A DNA stretch of 64,000 nucleotides from Limosilactobacillus pulli (GCF_947381555.1 NZ_CANCWQ010000007.1:14495-78494), one strand, 5' to 3'. Counted from the stretch's first letter, positions 52,878 through 61,625 are shown. Notes: a model not told the origin generated them from the sequence alone. Made by a program: numbers and translations.

Positions 52878-53954
52878 ATGACAGCAAGATATTTGATATT
52901 TGAGGATGGCTCCATCTTTGAGGGTGAGGGATTTGGCTCGCCTGCCGTAACGTTTGGCGAGATGGTTTTTAATACCAGCATGACGGGATATCAAGAAATC
53001 ATTACCAACCAAATCTACCATAATCAAATCGTCGTTTTTACCAACCCCAATATTGGCAACTATGGAATTCAGCGCAACATCTATGAGTCGATTGTGCCTT
53101 CAATCAAGGGTGTTGTCTGCCGCAATCTGGCACCATTAAAGGAGCGTCGGCATGGCACGACTTTGGATCAGTATCTCAAGCAGATGAACATTCCAGGCGT
53201 GACCAACGTTGACACGCGGGCCATTGTCAGACATCTGCGCAAGATTGGCAAGCCGATGAAGGGCAGCATCGTGCCAGTTCCTGATGATCATGCGTTTGAT
53301 CAGCTGCATGCCACCGTTTTGACCAATCAGCAGGTGGCCCAGGTTGCTACGCCAAAGCCGTTTCCTAATCCTGATATTGGTTTAAGCGTGGTCGTGATTG
53401 ACTTTGGTCTTAAAAACGGGATCTTAAGAGAGCTTTCGCGGCGCAAGTGCAACGTAACCGTATTACCATACACAGCCAGCGTTGACGATATTTTACGGCT
53501 TGATCCGGATGGCGTTGTCCTATCCAGTGGTCCAGGCAATCCAGAATCTTTGAAGCGTTCAGTGCTGGAAATGATCAGACAGGTTGAGGCTAAGGTACCA
53601 CTATTTGCCATTGGCCTAGGTCATGAGCTGTTTGCCCTGGCCAATGGCTGCAAGGTCGAGCGCTTGGCAACCGAGCACCATGGTATGAATCACCCAATCA
53701 GAGAGATTATTACCGATCATATCGTCTTTGCTTCGCAAGGTGAAGGCTATGTGATTCGGCGCAACTCAGTCGATCGCTCACAGCTTTTTATTACCTACGT
53801 CGATATGCTTGACGGTACGGTGCAAGGATTGCGGCATCGCCAATATCCGGCGTTTTCTGTGCAGTTTTTCCCGGATGGTGCGCCGGGGCCGGATGAAACC
53901 AATAATCTTTTTGATGAATTTATGGACGTTATGAAGCAGCGAGAGGGGGACTGA
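52878..53954 (+). CDS. CarA paralogue lacking the glutaminase Cys and His
   Basis: 358 residues, collinear along its length with the intact CarA at 45.0 kb, with the same numbering through the GATase. The nucleophile position is G246 (FAIGLGHELF in place of FGICMGHQIF), the His position is F331 (SVQFFPDGAPGP in place of SVQFHPDAAPGP) and the Glu position is D333. Glutamine hydrolysis should be impossible. The N-terminal CarA domain and fold-defining glycines (SSGPGNPE, MTGYQE) remain. No stop or frameshift interrupts it. Weak ribosome site (GAGATTGG). It may form a complex with the next gene product, or regulate the intact enzyme; both are inference. Confidence 0.85.
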   Translation: MTARYLIFEDGSIFEGEGFGSPAVTFGEMVFNTSMTGYQEIITNQIYHNQIVVFTNPNIGNYGIQRNIYESIVPSIKGVVCRNLAPLKERRHGTTLDQYLKQMNIPGVTNVDTRAIVRHLRKIGKPMKGSIVPVPDDHAFDQLHATVLTNQQVAQVATPKPFPNPDIGLSVVVIDFGLKNGILRELSRRKCNVTVLPYTASVDDILRLDPDGVVLSSGPGNPESLKRSVLEMIRQVEAKVPLFAIGLGHELFALANGCKVERLATEHHGMNHPIREIITDHIVFASQGEGYVIRRNSVDRSQLFITYVDMLDGTVQGLRHRQYPAFSVQFFPDGAPGPDETNNLFDEFMDVMKQREGD

Positions 53955-53956
53955 CC

Positions 53957-56461
53957 ATGAAAAAAGTACTTCTGATCGGTGCAGGTGCAGACAGCATCGA
54001 GCATGGCGATGAGCTGGATGCAGCCGCTTTTCAGGTGGCCAGTGTCTTAAAAGATGAAGGCTTTGAGACGATCTTAATTGACGACAACCCATTTTCATTT
54101 ACTCTGGATTGTCCTGATGCCATTGACCATGCCTGCATCAAGTCACTGACGGTTGAAAACGTCGTTGATACAATCAATGAATATCATCCCGATGCGATTA
54201 TCCCGACGCTTGGTGGCCGCCGGGCCTTTGAATTAATGCAAGCAGTCGGCGAGACGGGAATTCTGCAGGCTGATGACATTGAATTGATCGGTGTCCCAGA
54301 AGCGACGATTCGCCAGATCAACAATCCCATGCTGCTTGGCAAGACGCTGCATAATCTTAAGGTCCCCACCAAGGCTATCTCAAAGGTCGATAATTTTGTG
54401 GATGCCTTAGAAATGGTCAACCGGGTCGGCTATCCAATTATTGTACGCTCGGTTTTACCTAAGGGGCCTGGCTGGCGCTCGTTGGTACATGACCAAGAAG
54501 AGCTTAAACGGGCCGTGGCAGTTGGGCTAAGGCAATCGCGCTCGGGACAGATTACCGTTCAGCAAAGCCTAGCCGGGTTTAAGGAAATCGAGGTTGTGGT
54601 CTTAAGAGACAGTTTTGGTACGATGATGCAGCTGGCCTGTGTTGAAGATATTGATCCAATTGGCATTCATGCGGGTGACTCAATCGCCGTCGCTCCGGCC
54701 CAGACGTTGCTTGACCGTGAAATTCAAGATATGCGCGACACGGCATTTGCCATTACGCGCAAACTTAGAATCGTTGGGGTCAACCACGTGCAGTTCGCTT
54801 TGGATCAGGCTAATGGCAAGTTTTATGTAATCAAGAACAATCCTTATTTTGATCGCTTAACGGCTTTTGCGGCTACTGCCACTGGATATGCGCTGCAAAG
54901 CGTCTGTGGCGAGCTGTATGCTGGTAAGACATTGCGCAATATCCACCTAGACCATGGCTATTACAAGCATGCTGCCGTTACGGAACCGGTCATGGATCAT
55001 GTGGCCGTACGGATGCCGGTCTGGCCCTTTGCGGAACTACCCGATGCGGATCGTCAGTTGGGGACGCGTAAAAAGTCAACTGGTACCATGATTGGCGTAG
55101 GACGCAGCCTGACTGAAGCGATGTTTAAGGCGATTAGTGATTTTCCACGCCTTGAGCAGGATTCACGACTGGTTAAGCAAGACCAGCTTTCAGATGACGA
55201 ATTGGTGCAGCTTTTGATTCATCCGCAGGCCGGACGTCTGTTTACATTGCTGGCAGCTTTACGACGTGGCTACACGGATGATGAGCTAACCGAGCTGACC
55301 AAGATTGACCCATATTACTTTGCCTGTCTGCGTCAGATGCAAAGCTTAGAAGACGAACTCAAAAATCATCCTGGCGATGCCAAGCTGTTGGTAAAGGCCA
55401 AGTACTGTGGCATGAGCGATGAAAGCGTTGCCAAGATTTGGAAGCGGCCAACGACCAGAGTAGTTGCAATGCGTGATGAGCAGGTCATTCACCGAACCTT
55501 TAAAGAGCTGGAACCGTCTGCTGGCGAATTTGATCAACATACCAGTGTCTTTTACTCAACTTACGAAATGGAAGACGAAGCCAGTCCAAGTCCATCGCCA
55601 ACTGCGGTCGTCGTCGGTACCGGTCCGCTGCGTTTAGGAAATGGTACGGCCAGTGACTACTTTGTTGCCAACACTTTGCGTGAGCTGCGTGATCATGGCT
55701 ACCAGACCGTGATCGTCAACGACAATCCCAGTTCGGTGACCCTGGCGCCGATGCTGGCTCGCAAGCGTTATCTAGAGCCGCTGCAATCAGAAAATATCCG
55801 CGCCGTTTTGGACGTTGAGCATCCCGAGGTAGTCTTGATCCCAGCCAGTCGTCATGAACTGATCGATCAGTTGGGGCCAGTCGCCAAAAATATTCAGATC
55901 GCTGAGATTCCTGAAGATCAGCGGCCGGCATCGTTGGCAGTCGGTGAGCCATTGGACAGCTTTAACGCGCTGTTTGACGGTCAGCTGGTCTATCCACTGG
56001 GGATTACGGCCGATCTGCAGTCAACTGATGATCTGAGCTATCAGCCAACCGCTCAGCGCTTCCCAGCTCGCTTGACGCCGCTTGATTTTGGAATGCTGGA
56101 AAAACAGGGCAGCCAAGCCATCAGTGAGCAAAGCGAGCCCGGGCTGTATCAGGTTGTGTTTGTCCATCGTTTTGATGGATCGTTTAAGCAGCTGCTGATA
56201 CAGCATATGCCACTGCCTGAGATTGCCTTTTTATCTAAGGTATTAGGTTTGAATCTACCGGGGATTACGGTCCGGATGGCATTAGGACGGCTTGATGGCG
56301 ATGCCTTAAATGAGGCGCTGATTCCCAATGGTACAACCAAAATGGCGGTCTACCGAGCAGTCTTTCCATTCAAGTCGCTGCACCTCAAGCATCAAAAGCC
56401 AACTATCAATCGCGTTTTAGGCGGGCAGATGCAGTTTTTGAATGGCGAGGATTTTGATTGA
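53957..56461 (+). CDS. CarB paralogue with decayed ATP sites and no allosteric domain
   Basis: 834 residues against 1061 for the intact CarB. The first half is full length, but ATP-site residues are lost: R129 has no counterpart (INNPMLLGK), TMGGTGGG becomes VLPKGPGW, and E298/R302 become K293/Y297 in VIKNNPYFDR. The oligomerisation region (TLLAALRRGYTDDELTELTK) is well kept. The second half keeps its first subdomain (VGTGPLRLGNGTASDY), then has lost most of the ATP-grasp core, and ends where the second ATP-grasp would end, so the MGS allosteric domain is absent. The frame is open and starts 2 bp after the carA paralogue with GAGGGGGA upstream. Carbamoyl phosphate synthesis is not credible; function is unknown. 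Confidence 0.83.
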   Translation: MKKVLLIGAGADSIEHGDELDAAAFQVASVLKDEGFETILIDDNPFSFTLDCPDAIDHACIKSLTVENVVDTINEYHPDAIIPTLGGRRAFELMQAVGETGILQADDIELIGVPEATIRQINNPMLLGKTLHNLKVPTKAISKVDNFVDALEMVNRVGYPIIVRSVLPKGPGWRSLVHDQEELKRAVAVGLRQSRSGQITVQQSLAGFKEIEVVVLRDSFGTMMQLACVEDIDPIGIHAGDSIAVAPAQTLLDREIQDMRDTAFAITRKLRIVGVNHVQFALDQANGKFYVIKNNPYFDRLTAFAATATGYALQSVCGELYAGKTLRNIHLDHGYYKHAAVTEPVMDHVAVRMPVWPFAELPDADRQLGTRKKSTGTMIGVGRSLTEAMFKAISDFPRLEQDSRLVKQDQLSDDELVQLLIHPQAGRLFTLLAALRRGYTDDELTELTKIDPYYFACLRQMQSLEDELKNHPGDAKLLVKAKYCGMSDESVAKIWKRPTTRVVAMRDEQVIHRTFKELEPSAGEFDQHTSVFYSTYEMEDEASPSPSPTAVVVGTGPLRLGNGTASDYFVANTLRELRDHGYQTVIVNDNPSSVTLAPMLARKRYLEPLQSENIRAVLDVEHPEVVLIPASRHELIDQLGPVAKNIQIAEIPEDQRPASLAVGEPLDSFNALFDGQLVYPLGITADLQSTDDLSYQPTAQRFPARLTPLDFGMLEKQGSQAISEQSEPGLYQVVFVHRFDGSFKQLLIQHMPLPEIAFLSKVLGLNLPGITVRMALGRLDGDALNEALIPNGTTKMAVYRAVFPFKSLHLKHQKPTINRVLGGQMQFLNGEDFD

Positions 56462-56468
56462 ATTTGAT

Positions 56469-56612
56469 AAGAGGCTGGGAATTAACTCAACCTCTTAACT
56501 ATTTTATGGATAATAATGCCTCAGCGCAGTAGCTGGCTGGCAGTTCAAACGCTGATAAATCAGCATTTGACCGACCTAACCATCTTTGTGGAGCTTTTTC
56601 TCACTCTCTTTT
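56469..56612. repeat. copy C of a structured intergenic repeat
   Basis: Begins AAGAGGCTGGGAATTAACTC as in copy B and ends CTTTTTCTCACTCTCTTTT. The central hairpin reads CGCTGATAAATCAGCA where copy B has CACTGATAAATCAGTA, a compensatory base-pair change. It lacks the long terminator stem of copy B. Confidence 0.82.
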
Positions 56613-56668
56613 ATTTTGCAAATAATTTTAAATTTGTAAAAAATACAAAAAATGTTGATATTCATTAA

Positions 56669-56706
56669 TGGAAGCGCTTAAATTCCGGACAAAAATGTGT
56701 TATGAT
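56669..56706 (+). promoter_or_regulatory. cre site and promoter of the Ldh2-type gene
   Basis: TGGAAGCGCTTAAA (56669-56682) fits the catabolite-responsive element consensus, except at the end. A TATGAT -10 (56701-56706) follows. The cre overlaps the -35 position, suggesting CcpA control. Confidence 0.6.
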
Positions 56707-56757
56707 TTAACCATGTTAAGTCGTGAAGCGTTTTATAAACAGAAAGAAGCTTGCAAA

Positions 56758-57894
56758 ATGAATGAAAATAAAGTCGTTAAGTTTTCCTACGAACAGCTCG
56801 ATCATCTTTGCATGGATGCCTTTCAAAAGTTTGGCTTTAGCGAAAAACAAGCTGCCATCATTACTGACGTCTTATTGACTGCAGATATGTATGGCATTCA
56901 AAGTCATGGCATGCAGCGTATGGTCCGTTATTATAAAGGAATTCAAAAGGGAACGATGAAGATCGATGCCGAACCGGAAGTCATTTTTGAAACCCCGGTC
57001 TCGGCAGTCATTGATGGTCATGATGGCATGGGCCAGCTCAATGGACATTTTGCAATGGAACTGGCGATCAAAAAAGCCAAGCAGGCAGGCGTGGGGATTG
57101 TTTCAGTACGTAATTCCAACCACTATGGCATTGCCGGCTATTACGCCAAGATGGCAGCTAAAGAAGGCATGTTGGGCTTTTCTTGTACCAACAGCGAAGC
57201 CATTATGGTACCAACGTTTGGCAAAGAAGCAATGATTGGCTCCAACCCACAAGCATGGTGTCTGCCGGCCAAACCATATGATTTTTTGTTTGATGCCTCA
57301 ACAACGGTCGTAACACGGGGCAAGCTGGAAATATACAACAAGCTGAATCAGCCGTTGCCTGATGGCTGGGCACTTGATGCCAATGGTGAGCCAACCAATG
57401 ATGCAGCTGACGTTTTAAACAACATTGTGCACAAAAACGGCGGTGGGATCATGCCACTGGGCGGTAATACGGAAACATTGGGCTCACACAAGGGTTATGG
57501 CAATGGGATGGTTGCTGAGATCTTCTCTTCGATTCTTTCGCTGGGGATGACTTCAGAATCAACTATGCAAAACGGTAAATCCGGTATCTGTCATGGCTTT
57601 ATGGCGATTAATCTAGATGCGTTTGGCGATGGTCGGACTATCAGTGAGCATCTGTCGCAATATTTGCAAAAGCTGCGTGATTCGGCTAAGGACAATGGTC
57701 ATGACCGCATCTACACGCATGGTGAAAAAGAGATTTTGGCTATGGCCGATCGTAAGGAAAACGGCATTCCGGTCATTGACAAGACAATGACTGAGGTTAA
57801 AGATCTATGCGACTATCTGGACCTGAATTTTGCCGACTACTTTGGCGAATATCAGCCACCTAAGGCCGAAGCAATGTTTACCGGTAACTATTAA
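56758..57894 (+). CDS. Ldh family (malate/L-lactate/sulfolactate type) dehydrogenase
   Basis: NAD(P)-dependent oxidoreductase of the Ldh_2 superfamily, distinct from classical LDH. 378 residues from ATG 56758. Characteristic pieces: ADMYGIQSHGMQRMVRYYKG (catalytic His in SHG), VSVRNSNHYGIAGYYA, TNSEAIMVPTFGKEAMIGSNP and GSHKGYGNGMVAEI. Substrate cannot be set from sequence; malate, 2-oxo acids or ureidoglycolate are known in the family. The weak AGAAAGAAG ribosome site makes the start less sure. A cre site lies upstream. Confidence 0.87.
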   Translation: MNENKVVKFSYEQLDHLCMDAFQKFGFSEKQAAIITDVLLTADMYGIQSHGMQRMVRYYKGIQKGTMKIDAEPEVIFETPVSAVIDGHDGMGQLNGHFAMELAIKKAKQAGVGIVSVRNSNHYGIAGYYAKMAAKEGMLGFSCTNSEAIMVPTFGKEAMIGSNPQAWCLPAKPYDFLFDASTTVVTRGKLEIYNKLNQPLPDGWALDANGEPTNDAADVLNNIVHKNGGGIMPLGGNTETLGSHKGYGNGMVAEIFSSILSLGMTSESTMQNGKSGICHGFMAINLDAFGDGRTISEHLSQYLQKLRDSAKDNGHDRIYTHGEKEILAMADRKENGIPVIDKTMTEVKDLCDYLDLNFADYFGEYQPPKAEAMFTGNY

Positions 57895-57926
57895 TCAAGC
57901 AGACTTATTTAGTCTAATCTAAATAC

Positions 57927-57962
57927 AAAAGGACTCTGATGTATCACATCAAAGTCCTTTTT
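57927..57962. terminator. bidirectional terminator
   Basis: AAAAGGACT and AGTCCTTTT outer stem with TGATGT/ACATCA inner stem, between convergent genes. Confidence 0.9.
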
Positions 57963-57976
57963 AATCAGTTTTAAAT

Positions 57977-59668
57977 TTAATTGGGCAGCTTTTTAGGCGT
58001 GACGGACAGCGTCTTTTGGCCACGGAAGGTTACGAATCCCGGCTTAGCCCCGCTTGGCTTGTGCAGATTCTTGACTGGCAGATAGTCAACCGGCACGTGA
58101 GCAGAATCGCGGCCCTTGGAAAACCAAGCCGCCAGCTGAGCAGCTTCGAGAATCGTCTTCTCACTAGGATCAGTATCGCGAATGATAACGTGGGATCCAG
58201 GCATATCCTTAACGTGTAGCCAGATCTCGTTTTTATTGGCGGTCTTGAAACTCAGCCGATCGTTTTGCAGATTGTTTTTACCCACTAGAATCACGGTACC
58301 GTCAGAGGCATGGAACGTTTCTGGCTTGGATACCGGAACCTTGCGCTGCTTTTTGCCTTTTTTGTGCTTGGTTTTGATATAGCCTTGCTGCTGCAGCTCC
58401 AAGCGAATTTCTTGAACGTCGCTAGGGTCAGCCAGATCAATTTGGCTGAGAATCGTTTCAAAATAGTCGATCTCTTTTTGCGTAATGGCCATCTGCTCAT
58501 TGACGTATTTGACTGAGGCCTTGAGCTTGTTGTAGCGCGTAAAGTACTTCTGAGCATTGCGTGAAGGCGAAAGATCTGGCTGCAGAGTAATCTTTAACGG
58601 TTTGTTCTCATCATAAAAATTAGGCAGCTCAACGGATTTAGCGCCACGAGGAACCTGGTGCAGCCAGGTGGTCAAAAGCTCGCCGCGAATCCGGTAGCGA
58701 TCAGCATCGGCAGCATCAGCCAGTTCTTTTTGAAATTTCTTCATTTTACGCTGATCTTTTTTCAGTTCATTATGCACGACTTTGAGGACCTGACCAGCCA
58801 GCTCTTTGGTCCGATCAGACTGCGCCTTATTGACGTAATAGGCGTCCAAGAGCTCAGAAAGCGTGGCAAACGACTGTAGAACAAGGCCCACGGTATTGAT
58901 TGGCGCAAATGCCGCAAAACTGGTCTTGTTCTTTTCATTGGTGATCAAGACCGGAGTGGGATTTTCAAAGTGACGCAAAAACGACTGGTAGGCGCTGGGC
59001 AGGTTGTCACTGGCTAACAGCTCAGCCGCCATTTCTTTAGCAGTTTCTGGTGCCAGACCCTGATAGCTTTGCTGCAGTTCTTTAGCCAGCTGGGCGGAAT
59101 TGTTTTTTAAGTCACGGGCCAGATCAGAATAAATCTGGTTGGGCAGGTAGGGATTGAATCGTTTTTGTTTGGGTGGCATGATGAAAGTTGCACCAGGCAA
59201 GAGCAGACGAACGCGATTAACGTCGCTGCCGACATGCTTGATGGCATCAATGATCTTGCCGGTTTTAGCATTGACCAGGGTCACGTTGCTGTGGCGGGCC
59301 ATAATTTCGACCATCATTACCAGTTCCAAAGGATCACCAAGCTCATCTAAAGTTGAAAAGGTCAGCTTGATGATTCGATCGTTTTCAATTTGTGAAACTT
59401 CCTTAACCAAAGCGCCTTCTAAGTACTTGCGCATGGTCATGGCAAAGTTGCTGGGAACGGCAGGGTTTTGATATGGGATCTGGGTAATTTGAATGCGTGG
59501 ATAGGATGGATTGGCTGAAATCAGCAGTGAGTAGTTATGGCGATTGGCTCGAATTACCATCACCATTTCGGCTGGATATGGCTGATTGACCTTGGAGACA
59601 CGGCCACCTTGCAGCGTTTGATTAAGCTCGTGGACCATGGCATGGGTGAAAAAACCGTCAAATGGCAT
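57977..59668 (-). CDS. rqcH: ribosome quality control protein RqcH (NFACT, Rqc2 homologue)
   Basis: 563 residues. NFACT-N domain (MPFDGFFTHAMVHELNQTL, VNRVRLLLPG), HhH region, a long coiled coil near residues 280-430 (HNELKKDQRKMKKFQKELAD), and the NFACT-R domain (EIWLHVKDMPGSHVII, FSKGRDSAHVPVDY). RqcH binds stalled 50S subunits and directs alanine tailing. It is often annotated as a fibronectin-binding protein from its surface-exposed homologues. Has AAAGGAGCG upstream on the minus strand. Confidence 0.93.
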   Translation of the reverse strand: MPFDGFFTHAMVHELNQTLQGGRVSKVNQPYPAEMVMVIRANRHNYSLLISANPSYPRIQITQIPYQNPAVPSNFAMTMRKYLEGALVKEVSQIENDRIIKLTFSTLDELGDPLELVMMVEIMARHSNVTLVNAKTGKIIDAIKHVGSDVNRVRLLLPGATFIMPPKQKRFNPYLPNQIYSDLARDLKNNSAQLAKELQQSYQGLAPETAKEMAAELLASDNLPSAYQSFLRHFENPTPVLITNEKNKTSFAAFAPINTVGLVLQSFATLSELLDAYYVNKAQSDRTKELAGQVLKVVHNELKKDQRKMKKFQKELADAADADRYRIRGELLTTWLHQVPRGAKSVELPNFYDENKPLKITLQPDLSPSRNAQKYFTRYNKLKASVKYVNEQMAITQKEIDYFETILSQIDLADPSDVQEIRLELQQQGYIKTKHKKGKKQRKVPVSKPETFHASDGTVILVGKNNLQNDRLSFKTANKNEIWLHVKDMPGSHVIIRDTDPSEKTILEAAQLAAWFSKGRDSAHVPVDYLPVKNLHKPSGAKPGFVTFRGQKTLSVTPKKLPN

Positions 59669-59791
59669 TTTGATCGCTCCTTTGCTTTTGCATAACTAGT
59701 CTATTATAACGTGGATTAACGTTTCTGACCAAATTAAGGCTGGGTTTGCTGAAGTGATTGGCAAGATCTGTGTCAATCGGCTGCCATAAAA

Positions 59792-59820
59792 TTGGTTTTA
59801 GGCGCTGAATGTGCTATTCT
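59792..59820 (+). promoter_or_regulatory. putative promoter of the second degV
   Basis: TTGGTT (59792-59797), 17-bp spacer, TATTCT (59815-59820). The transcript would have a 95-bp leader containing a GACCT/AGGTC hairpin near 59835-59851. Nothing else is supported in the 59669-59919 gap. Confidence 0.5.
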
Positions 59821-59919
59821 ATTTAAATGCAGACCTTATTTTGAGGTCGGCAGTTTTATCATGCTATTATTTTTCTAAAATATTATTCTAAATTTGCAAT
59901 CATACTGGAGGAGAACTCA

Positions 59920-60798
59920 ATGAAAATCGCGGTTGTAACCGACAGTACCGCTTATTTAACCCCACAAGAAGCTGCGGATAATCATATTACGGTCGTACCG
60001 ATTCCACTGGTGATCGATGGTCAAAGCTACCAAGAAGGCGTTGATATTACAACAGAGGAATTCTACGACAAGCTGGCCCACTCCAAGTCATTTCCAAGTA
60101 CGTCTCAGCCTTCAATCGGTCTTTTGATGGAAACCTACCAAAAGCTGGCAGATGAGGGCTACGATGCGGTGATCAGCATTCATTTGACCAAGGCAATTTC
60201 CGGTCTACTCAACACGATTGCCCAGATTGCCGAAGATATGAAGGATACGATCAAAATCGTGCCATTTGATTCGCATCTGACGGTCAAGATGATGGGATAT
60301 CTGGCTTTAGAAGCAGCCAAGTTAGCTGAACAGGGTGACGATCTGGACGATATTGTCAAAAAAGTTAGCGAGTATCGTGACACCTTTAATAACGTTTTTG
60401 TCGTAGACGATCTGCAAAACCTGGTCCGTGGTGGACGGCTTTCCAATGCTTCAGCTTTTATTGGCTCCATTTTGAAGATTAAGCCGCTTTTGACGATGCA
60501 CACGCAAAACTATGCGATCGAGGCGTTTGAAAAGGTGCGTTCAATGAAAAAAGCCAAAGCACGCTGTGAGCAGATTTTTGACGAAGACTTGGCCAAGCTT
60601 GACTATCCAGTCCGGGCCATGGTGCTGCATGCCAACTGTCCTGAAGAAGGTCAAAAATGGCTGGATAAGCTGCAGGCCGACCATCCCGATATTCATTTTG
60701 AACTGAGCTACTTTGGTCCGGTCATCGGCGTACACCTGGGACAAGGCGCCTTGGCTCTGGCCTGGATGCAGGATACGGCTAAAAAGCCACTGGATTAG
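59920..60798 (+). CDS. DegV family fatty acid-binding protein (second copy)
   Basis: 292 residues. VVTDSTAYLTPQEA, PIPLVIDGQSYQEG, SFPSTSQPSIGLL (acyl-contact TSQP) and VVDDLQNLVRGGRLSN follow the family pattern. Multiple FakB-like proteins with different acyl preferences are usual in lactobacilli. GGAGGAG precedes the start. The next gene begins 3 bp after its stop, implying cotranscription. Confidence 0.93.
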   Translation: MKIAVVTDSTAYLTPQEAADNHITVVPIPLVIDGQSYQEGVDITTEEFYDKLAHSKSFPSTSQPSIGLLMETYQKLADEGYDAVISIHLTKAISGLLNTIAQIAEDMKDTIKIVPFDSHLTVKMMGYLALEAAKLAEQGDDLDDIVKKVSEYRDTFNNVFVVDDLQNLVRGGRLSNASAFIGSILKIKPLLTMHTQNYAIEAFEKVRSMKKAKARCEQIFDEDLAKLDYPVRAMVLHANCPEEGQKWLDKLQADHPDIHFELSYFGPVIGVHLGQGALALAWMQDTAKKPLD

Positions 60799-60801
60799 CC
60801 T

Positions 60802-61431
60802 ATGCAGCAGCGAACGAAAGATGGTCTCTGGGCGCTGGGGCTAACGGCTTTAATGGTGATTGTTGGTCTGTTGCGCCTGTCAACGCCATTGCCAAAAGGT
60901 CAGGTAGCCATTGAATTGGCCGGAATTATCGGCTTGAGTTCAATGGTGGGCCTGAATCTGCGCTGGGGGGCTGGAATTACGACTGTCGCTACGATAATCT
61001 TGATTCTGCTGGGAAAAGCAGATTGGATGACCGCGCTGGATATGATGGTTGACATGATTATGATCAGTGCCTTAATTGGCTGGCAATTGCCGCGCAATAT
61101 CAAGGTAACGCATCGGCAGGCGATTGGTGTTGGAGTGGCGGCCGGAATCTCACAATGGATTACAGCCGAGGTGCTCTGCGGGATTGCCGGGGATGCATTT
61201 GCACATGGCAGTGGGATCATGCCATTTATGCGGCTGGCTTTGCCAACGACACTGCTGACGGCCCTGCTCTACATGCTGCTGATTCCACCACTTTCACTTT
61301 TGATTCGGCACTTTAACTGGCAGCCGCCCAAAGATGGCGATCGGCCTCAAAAACCGCGCTCAATGGTGATTGACTTGAGCGATCATCAAGGAATGCCGAA
61401 AAAACAAGATGACCATCACGATCAGGGCTAA
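60802..61431 (+). CDS. six-helix membrane protein of unknown function
   Basis: 209 residues with about six predicted membrane helices (near 8-26, 36-54, 55-72, 77-97, 105-132, 136-165) and a 40-residue hydrophilic, His/Asp-rich C-terminal tail (SDHQGMPKKQDDHHDQG). The size and topology resemble ECF transporter S components, but no specific motif supports that. It directly follows degV without a clear ribosome site, so coupling is likely. The His/Asp tail might bind metal. Confidence 0.7.
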   Translation: MQQRTKDGLWALGLTALMVIVGLLRLSTPLPKGQVAIELAGIIGLSSMVGLNLRWGAGITTVATIILILLGKADWMTALDMMVDMIMISALIGWQLPRNIKVTHRQAIGVGVAAGISQWITAEVLCGIAGDAFAHGSGIMPFMRLALPTTLLTALLYMLLIPPLSLLIRHFNWQPPKDGDRPQKPRSMVIDLSDHQGMPKKQDDHHDQG

Positions 61432-61442
61432 CCGAGTTTGGA

Positions 61443-61471
61443 TTGACAAACGTTACTGATTGGAATATTCT
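61443..61471 (+). promoter_or_regulatory. promoter of the cysteine-rich peptide gene
   Basis: Consensus TTGACA (61443-61448), exact 17-bp spacer, TATTCT (61466-61471), 30 bp before the ATG. Confidence 0.65.
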
Positions 61472-61500
61472 TAGACTATTAAAAATGATGAGGTGAACTG

Positions 61501-61596
61501 ATGGCTGCTCAAATGATGATGCAAAAAATGTGCTGTCCATGCTGCATGTATTGCCGCATGTTTTTTGCTCTGCCATCAGATTACAAGATCAAATAA
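61501..61596 (+). CDS. 31-residue cysteine-rich peptide, undescribed
   Basis: A complete frame from ATG 61501 to TAA 61594-61596. It encodes a Met-rich start, then a cluster of five cysteines within eight residues (CCPCCMYC, positions 11-18), then RMFFALPSDYKIK. GAGGTG lies 6 bp before the ATG, a well-formed promoter lies upstream and a 12-bp terminator stem downstream, so it looks like an independent small transcription unit. No family is recognised. The CC-P-CC-xx-C arrangement suggests metal or redox chemistry, which is inference. Short length means chance cannot be excluded. Confidence 0.6.
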   Translation: MAAQMMMQKMCCPCCMYCRMFFALPSDYKIK

Positions 61597-61625
61597 GGCA
61601 GCCGCGACCGGTTGCTGATTGAGTC

